NCBI GenBank assembly: GCA_024345305.1
Contig: BRON01000004.1
Coordinates: 434,001 to 498,000 of the forward strand
Direction of reading: 5' to 3'
From: Mrakia gelida
Lineage: Eukaryota; Basidiomycota; Tremellomycetes; Cystofilobasidiales; Mrakiaceae
Length of the DNA stretch: 64,000 nucleotides
The position numbers and the translations under genes were made by a program. The notes under the pieces are model-generated. The model had not been told where the DNA came from and searched no databases. It worked only from the letters and a program-made list of their open reading frames with translations. Numbering within the stretch: the stretch's first letter is position 1; each line of letters begins with the position of its first letter. Positions 58,801-64,000 of the stretch are shown here, piece after piece.

Positions 58801-59783
58801 CTTCCCTCGGTCGTCTCTCGGGCTCGAGTCGTTCATCGGAACGAGCTCGGGTACGGCCCCTTCTCTCTTGCTTGCTGACCGAGTTTTCGTTGCTTTCGAA
58901 ACCTACAGTGGAGTCGTCGTGAACAAGGCTGGGAAGAAGGCTGCTTGGATCGACGGGAAGTGGGATTCGAAGCTCGACGTGAGTCGCTTTCCTCGCCTTA
59001 TCCTCTTGCTTCCCTTCCCTCCTCCCTTTTGCTAATTTCACTTCTTCTCTCGCACTCTAGGTCCGCTATGGATCCGCCAACGACCCTCCTCATCCTCTCT
59101 GGAAAGCCAACGAGTGGCCTGCTCACGCTGAGAACTACTACGGCGTGCGTCATCATCTCCTCTTGCCTCCCACCCCGACTCTACATCTCTCTCCACTCAT
59201 GTGCTGCTCGTCGTGATAACTCTCGAACGAAACCGAAGCTGACCTCCTCGTTGGCTCGTTCGTCTTCGCGTCGCCTGCAGTGGAACTTCTTCACCCTCTC
59301 GCTCAACCAACTCTCTCCCACCTTCTCGGTGAGTTTTTTCCTGTCCCTTTCCGAATAACCCACCCTCCCAATCTTTCACGTCGCGTCATCCACCAAAAAA
59401 TCAAACGCAATCAACAACGCAACACTGCGCCATCTCTTCTCGACGAATCAACTGAGGGCTGACTTCTTTTCTCTTCGCGTCCTCCCTCCGAAACCCGCCT
59501 CCATCAGTCCCTCCTCCCAACCTCAGACTCGCGGTTCAACCCCTCCCAGCGTTTCCTCGAAGAAGGCGACATCGACTCTGCCGAGGCCTCGAAAGCCGTT
59601 CTGGAAGCGAAGCAGAGGAGCAGGAACAAGGCGAGGGAGGAAGCGGGCGAGAAGTGGACGCCGAGGTGGTTTGAGAAGGACGAGGAGGGAGAGGAGTGGG
59701 TGTTCAAGGACGAGCTGTACTGGAGGACGAGGGCGAAGGAGGGTGGAAGAGAAGAAGGGTTCGAGGATTTGGATCTTTGGTAG
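55900..59783 (+). CDS. Oxysterol-binding protein-related protein (ORP/OSH)
   Basis: Lipid-transfer protein of the OSBP family. The start ATG at 55900 (a second ATG is adjacent) gives MMTVEQTLLADMSK. Then come ITELEVALSILRPELRVRDQ, a Lys/Glu helix (KKKMKKQREKEEKLERELS), LEDLLPTYSSQLDLNP and a long Ser/Thr/Pro-rich linker exon to about 57914. The linker contains SSVLSVWFDAEMVPYESDGS, a putative FFAT-like acidic/aromatic region. The ORD domain begins FNEPLSLLQ, RLAEDVEYTDLLTLG, ERIAHIAAFAVSGFAA, NPMLGETYEL, RPGLRFVAEKTSHHPPIMAS (family signature EKxSHHPP). It continues GMSLEIVPVGSTFVKILSTG, YVEIIGKMEIVNLNTGDACV, KAAWIDGKWDSKLDVRYG, PLWKANEWPAHAENYYG, FTLSLNQLSPTFS. It ends in PRWFEKDEEGEEWVFKDELY and DLDLW, TAG 59781-59783. 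No PH or ankyrin domain seen, so a Kes1/Osh3-like short architecture is possible. Confidence 0.9.
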
Positions 59784-60200
59784 ACGAGACGAGACCTGAG
59801 TTGGGGAGGACGAGGTGGGATCGAGGGAGGTCGGAATGCCTTCCGACCATCGCGGCCTGGCGAGCGCGACAGAGAGGGAGAAGGGAGATGGGTTTCTTGA
59901 CGACCGTGATGATTTTCCTTGCTTCGATACCCGAACGTTTTTTTTCTGTAGTACCCTAGTAGTTGGCTATCTTTATTTTACTTGCTGCTCGCTGCTTGCT
60001 TGCGTACGCGATCGTGGGATAGCTGTTTTCTCAGGGAAAGAACTCTGTCAGCTCGCCCGCTCGTCTCTCCCTCTCGAAAAGAGAGGTCGCTCGAAGCGCC
60101 TCCACTTCCTCCCTCCCAACTACATCCCTCCCCTCCCTCCCCCCCTTCTACAATCCTCCCCCGACTCCTCACTCCCCTCCGTAGATCTCTCTCGCACACT
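59784..60200. promoter_or_regulatory. Promoter region of GND1
   Basis: About 415 bases between the tandem plus-strand OSBP-related and GND1 genes. A TTATTTTAC stretch near 59972 may mark the upstream 3' end. CT-rich leader 60100-60200. Confidence 0.4.
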
Positions 60201-63200
60201 ATGTCTTCTGATCTGTAAGTAAACAAACGACGTCCTTCGCACCGAGCGAGGGAAGAGAAGAGGGAAGGAGATGAACGAGAGACCCAGTGGCGCTGACTTT
60301 TTGCTTCTTGCTCGCTATCCCTCCCTCTCTTTCGTTGCGTTGCTGGTACGATAACTATATAGTGCTGACGTAAGTAACCCAACGAACCTCGTATAGAAGC
60401 GAGCGTAGCGAAGAGGGAAGGAGATCGTTGGGAAGAGAGATCCCAGTGGCGCTCGCTGACTTTTTGCTTTTTGCTCTTCTTTCGCTGCTATCCCTCCCTT
60501 CTTTGCGTTGCTGGTGCGATAACCATACAGATCGGACTCATCGGTCTCGCCGTTATGGTTCGTCCAACTCTTTCACCTTGGCTCGCTTCCTGCCTCAGGA
60601 GATATAGAAACCAGCGAAGCTGACGTCGTCTTCGTTTCCCTCTCCCTTCCTTCCCTCCCTTTCCTTCGCTTCGTTTTGAACCTTACAGGGCCAGAACTTG
60701 ATTCTCAACATGGTGCGCATACACTCTATATAACCCGCTCGAAAAGAATATCAAAAAGTATAGAAACGAGCGAGTTCTGATGTGTTTCGCTCTCCCCCAC
60801 CCCTTTGCCGTCCCATCTCTCTCCAGAACGACAAGTCAGTTCTCCTCCTCTTTTGGCCCCCTCCTCGCCCAAGCTCTTTTCTGATCCTCCCTCCTCTCTC
60901 TCTTACATCTTCTCTTTACTACCAGGGGTTTCAAGGTTGTCGCTTACAACCGAACCACCTCCAAGGTTGACGCTTTCCTCGCCAACGAGGCAAAGGGTGA
61001 GTTCGATCCCCCATCTCTCGCTCCGTTCCGCTCCTCTGCCGCCCACGTTTCGCTTCGCCTTTCTTTCCCGATGTTTTCTTTTGAACTGACTCTTCTCCTT
61101 CTCTTCTTGGGTTGTATGTCTATTAGGAACCAACGTTGTTGGAGCTCACTCCATCAAGGAGCTCGTTTCCAAGCTCAAGACCCCCCGAAAGGGTTCGTCC
61201 TCGCTCTCTCTCTCCTTCCCTCCCCTCCCTTCCCGTCACCCTCCCTCCTTTTCCCCACCTCTCTCCTCTCCTCTTCCCCACCCTCCCCACTGCATCGCCC
61301 TTTCCTCCTATCCTTCCCGTCATCTCCCCTACACCCATCTCCCTCCCCATCCCGTCCCATCTCTCGCTCAAACTAACTGACCACTCGTCTCGCTCTTTCG
61401 CTCTCGCCCAAACAGTCGTCCTCCTCGTCCAGGCCGGAGCCGCTGTCGACTCTTTCATCGAGCAGCTCTCCGCCGTCATGGAGAAGGGAGACATCATCAT
61501 CGACGGTGGAAACTCTCACTACCCCGATTCCATTCGACGAACCGCTGAGCTCGAGGCCAAGGGTCTCCTCTTCGTTGGGTCCGGAGTCTCTGGTGGAGAG
61601 GAGGGAGCCAGGTACGGACCTTCCATGATGCCCGGAGGATCTGCTGCTGCCTGGCCTGAGATCAAGGAGATCTTCCGTACGTCGAACTTTCATTCCCACC
61701 ATTCCTATCTACCCAACTCGAGCGAGGAAGAGTTGGGCTTGAAAAAGAGCAATCGCGAGTTTTGGTTCGGAGCTGACTCCGACGTTTGCCGTTTGCGTTT
61801 CGATTCTGGCGATTTACACAGAGAAGACCGCCGCTCAGGTTCCGGGACCTAACGGAGACGAGCCCTGTTGTGATTGGGTTGGTGGAACCGGATCCGGACA
61901 CTACGGTTAGTCTTCGTCGAACGAAGAAGCAGGAAAGGAGAGCGAGAGCTGATCTTTCGATTTCGTCTTCTCTTCTTGCCGCTTTTCAGTCAAGATGGTC
62001 AGTTTTTTCTCCCTTCTCTCGACTTTCTATACTCTTCGCTGACATCTCGCGTCTCGTGCGTCTCGTCATCAGGTCCACAACGGTGAGTTTTCGACCTCCT
62101 CGAGCTCGTTCGAACTCGAAATCGCCGACTGACGACTGTCTTCGGTTTCTTGCTTCCAGGTATCGAGTACGGAGACATGCAGCTCATCGCTGAGGCTTAC
62201 GATATCCTCCAGGTTCGTTCTCGTCGTTTTCTTGTCCGAGAAGATCGAAGAGCGTTGCTGACCTCCGTTCCTTCCATCTTTCACAGCGAGGTTCGTTCGA
62301 CTCGTCTCGATCTCGAAGTCAGCCCTCGAGCTCGTCGCTGACCTTTCTGTTTGCTTCTCTCTGCTCTCAGGACTCGATCTCTCTCCTTCCGAGATCGCCG
62401 ACATCTTCATCAAGTGGAACACTGGAGTCCTTGACTCCTTCCTCATCCAGAGTGAGTCGATCTCTCCGTTCGAACGACCTCACGTCGCTTGACCTCCTCC
62501 CTCCTTCTTTGTCGTGTCTGACCTCCTTCGTCCTCCTCTTCTCTCTACTCTCCAGTCACCTCCGAGATCCTCAAGTACAACGACGACGATGGAGTGCCCA
62601 TGGTCAACAAGATCCTCGAGTTCGTCCTCGCTTCTTCCTTCACCTCCCTCCGTCCTCTTCTTCCCTTCCCCTCGAGCTCACACCTCCTCCTTCTTCTCAC
62701 CTACCCCACCTACAGCAAGGCCGGACAGAAGGGAACCGGAAAGTGGACTGCCATCAACGCTCTCGACCTCGGAACCCCCGTCACCCTCATCGGAGAGGCC
62801 GTCTTCGCTCGATGCCTTTCGGCCATCAAGGACGAGCGAACTCGAGCCTCCAAGGTCCTCCCCGGACCCGAGAAGGTCCCCTTCACTGGTGACAAGCAGC
62901 AGTTCATGTGAGTAGATCGCTCCTCTTGGTCTTAATCGTCGAGAGCGAGAAGGAAGGAAAACGAAGCTCGAGCTGACCTTCGCTTCCCTCCGTTCGTTCC
63001 TCTCCTCCAGCGACGATCTCGAGCAGGCTCTTTACGCTTCCAAGATCATCTCTTACGCTCAGGGTTACATGCTCATGAGGGAGGCCGCTAAGGAGGTTCG
63101 TCCATACCAACCCTACTTCTTCGAGCTCGAAATCAAACCGCTGACCTCCCGCTCGTTTCTCTCCCAAACTCACAGTACAAGTGGGAGCTCAACAACGCCG

Positions 63201-63936
63201 GTATCGCCGCCATGTGGCGAGGAGGATGCATCATCAAGTCTGTCTTCCTCGGAGACATCACCAAGGCTTTCCAGAAGACCCCCGATCTCGAGAACTTGCT
63301 CTTCGACGACTTGTGAGTCTCCAAACCGAACCCTCGCTTCGACTCCGAACTGACGCGTTTCGTTCGTTCTTTTGCTCGAAAACAGCTTCAAGGCCGCCAT
63401 CGCCAAGGCTCAGCCCGGATGGAGGCGAGTGGTCGCTCAGGCTACCATCTCTGGAACTCCCGTGAGTCGCTTGCTCTTTCCTCCGTCGAGACCAACTCGC
63501 GACCGCAAGCTGACCCGTCGTTTCGATCTCAGATCCCCTGCACCGGAGCCGCTCTCTCCTTCTTCGATGGATACAGGTCCGAGACCGTCCCCGCTAACCT
63601 CCTCCAGGCCCAGCGAGACTACTTCGGAGGTGAGTCGCGAGCCCGTTCCCTTCATCTCCAACGCGACGAGACGCGCGTCGCTGACTTTTTCCTCCTTCAT
63701 TTTTCGCTTCGTGTTTTTTAAGCCCACACCTTCAAGGTCCTCCCCGGAAAGGAGAACGCCCGATTGAAGACTGGAGAGGATATCCACGTGAACTGGACTG
63801 GACGAGGTGGAAACATGTGCGTTGTCGAGCGACTCTCTTCGTCCCTTCCGTCTGTCTCGCCCGTTTCACTCACTGACTTCCCCCTCTTCACCTTGCTTCG
63901 CGACACACCAGCTCTGCCTCCACCTACAACGCTTAA
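60201..63936 (+). CDS. GND1: 6-phosphogluconate dehydrogenase (decarboxylating)
   Basis: Pentose-phosphate enzyme converting 6-phosphogluconate to ribulose 5-phosphate with NADPH. Exons that close the frame: 60201-60214, 60363-60369, 60531-60557, 60689-60712, 60827-60834, 60926-60996, 61127-61192, 61416-61676, 61822-61905, 61990-61997, 62073-62082, 62160-62212, 62287-62290, 62371-62451, 62556-62619, 62716-62907, 63011-63095, 63176-63312, 63386-63461, 63533-63629, 63723-63816, 63912-63936. They sum to 1488 nt (495 residues), normal for the family. Motifs: [20 protein letters not shown] (NADP-binding GLAVMGQN, split over several exons), [63 protein letters not shown] (catalytic Lys and [10 protein letters not shown]), [16 protein letters not shown] and RDYFGAHTF, ending ISASTYNA and TAA 63934-63936. 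Exceptionally many micro-exons. Confidence 0.96.
60215..60530 (+). repeat. GND1: Tandemly duplicated intron pair flanking a 7-nt exon in GND1
   Basis: Intron 1 (60215-60362) and intron 2 (60370-60530) share, in the same order, GTAAGTAA at the donor, GAAGAGGGAAGGAGAT, CCCAGTGGCGCT, CTGACTTTTTGCTT, CTATCCCTCCCT, GCGTTGCTGGT and GCGATAACCATACAG or its near-match CGATAACTATATAG. The exon between them is 7 nt (TGCTGAC, 60363-60369). Confidence 0.93.
62287..62290 (+). other. GND1: 4-nt micro-exon of GND1
   Basis: CGAG between TTTCACAG and GTTCGT. The upstream exon ends ATC CTC CAG (62212) and the downstream exon begins GACTCGATCTC (62371). Including CGAG gives I-L-Q-R-G-L-D-L-S in frame; omitting it shifts the frame. 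Both flanking introns (74 and 80 nt) have a GCTGACC branch site. Confidence 0.88.
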
Positions 63937-64000
63937 ATCCGACTCGTTCTGTCCCCTTCCATCGCTCGACGTCGCGCTGCTGTGACGAAAACCTCGATCT
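63937..64000 (+). other. GND1 3' UTR to window edge
   Basis: The last 64 bases follow the GND1 stop; nothing else visible. Confidence 0.4.

Noticed and set aside
1..64000. tRNA, rRNA, CRISPR arrays, transposons, integrated virus
   Set aside because: No B-box-like tRNA core in a clover-leaf context, no regularly spaced repeats, no transposase, reverse transcriptase or capsid-like frame was recognised.

Overview
This is a gene-dense nuclear window from a fungus, most likely a basidiomycete yeast of the Pucciniomycotina/Microbotryomycetes type (red or psychrophilic yeasts). The taxonomic placement is inference. It rests on GC-rich sequence, very frequent short introns (mostly 60-150 nt) with GTGAGT, GTACGT or GTTCGT donors and a near-invariant CTGAC branch site close to the acceptor, and on proteins that are recognisably fungal. 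Nothing bacterial, viral or transposon-like was recognised, and no tRNA or rRNA gene was seen.

Layout, left to right. 1-1871 (-): GPI mannosyltransferase 3 (GPI10/PIG-B), cut by the left edge. 2246-4999 (+): unrecognised coiled-coil protein with an acidic/basic tail. 5196-6292 (-): unrecognised low-complexity protein. 6885-8668 (+): pirin. 9070-13515 (-): patatin-type triacylglycerol lipase (TGL3/4/5 family). 13838-15252 (+): NHP2, H/ACA RNP core. 15800-16915 (-): F-box-like protein with a frameshift. 17451-23981 (+): STH1/SNF2 chromatin-remodelling ATPase. 24338-25630 (-): F-box-like protein. 25956-27063 (+): F-box-like pseudogene with a nonsense codon. 27576-30484 (+): CCT7 chaperonin subunit. 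31007-32914 (-): unknown. 33287-34336 (-): intronless F-box-like protein. 34668-35590 (+): third member of the disrupted F-box family. 36160-36567 (+): small membrane protein. 36764-38617 (-): ACL4-like TPR protein. 39152-40650 (+): F-box-like protein. 41279-55169 (-): a tandem array of three related disordered/RRM-like proteins. 55900-59783 (+): oxysterol-binding-protein-related protein. 60201-63936 (+): 6-phosphogluconate dehydrogenase, 22 exons.

The conserved genes are unlinked housekeeping functions: GPI anchor synthesis, lipolysis, snoRNP, chromatin remodelling, tubulin/actin folding, ribosomal-protein chaperoning, sterol/lipid transfer and the pentose phosphate pathway. The accessory interest lies in three places. 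First, about 25 kb (15.8-40.6 kb) carries six F-box-like loci; three form one recent family in which every copy is disrupted. Second, about 14 kb (41.3-55.2 kb) holds three tandem paralogs sharing a C-terminal module I do not recognise. Third, micro-exons are common: 4, 7, 8, 8 and 10 nt in GND1 and 5 nt in STH1. GND1 also contains two adjacent introns that are clear sequence duplicates flanking a 7-nt exon.

Exon boundaries were read by eye from splice motifs and frame continuity. They were checked exon by exon for GND1 and NHP2 and are approximate for the large disordered proteins.
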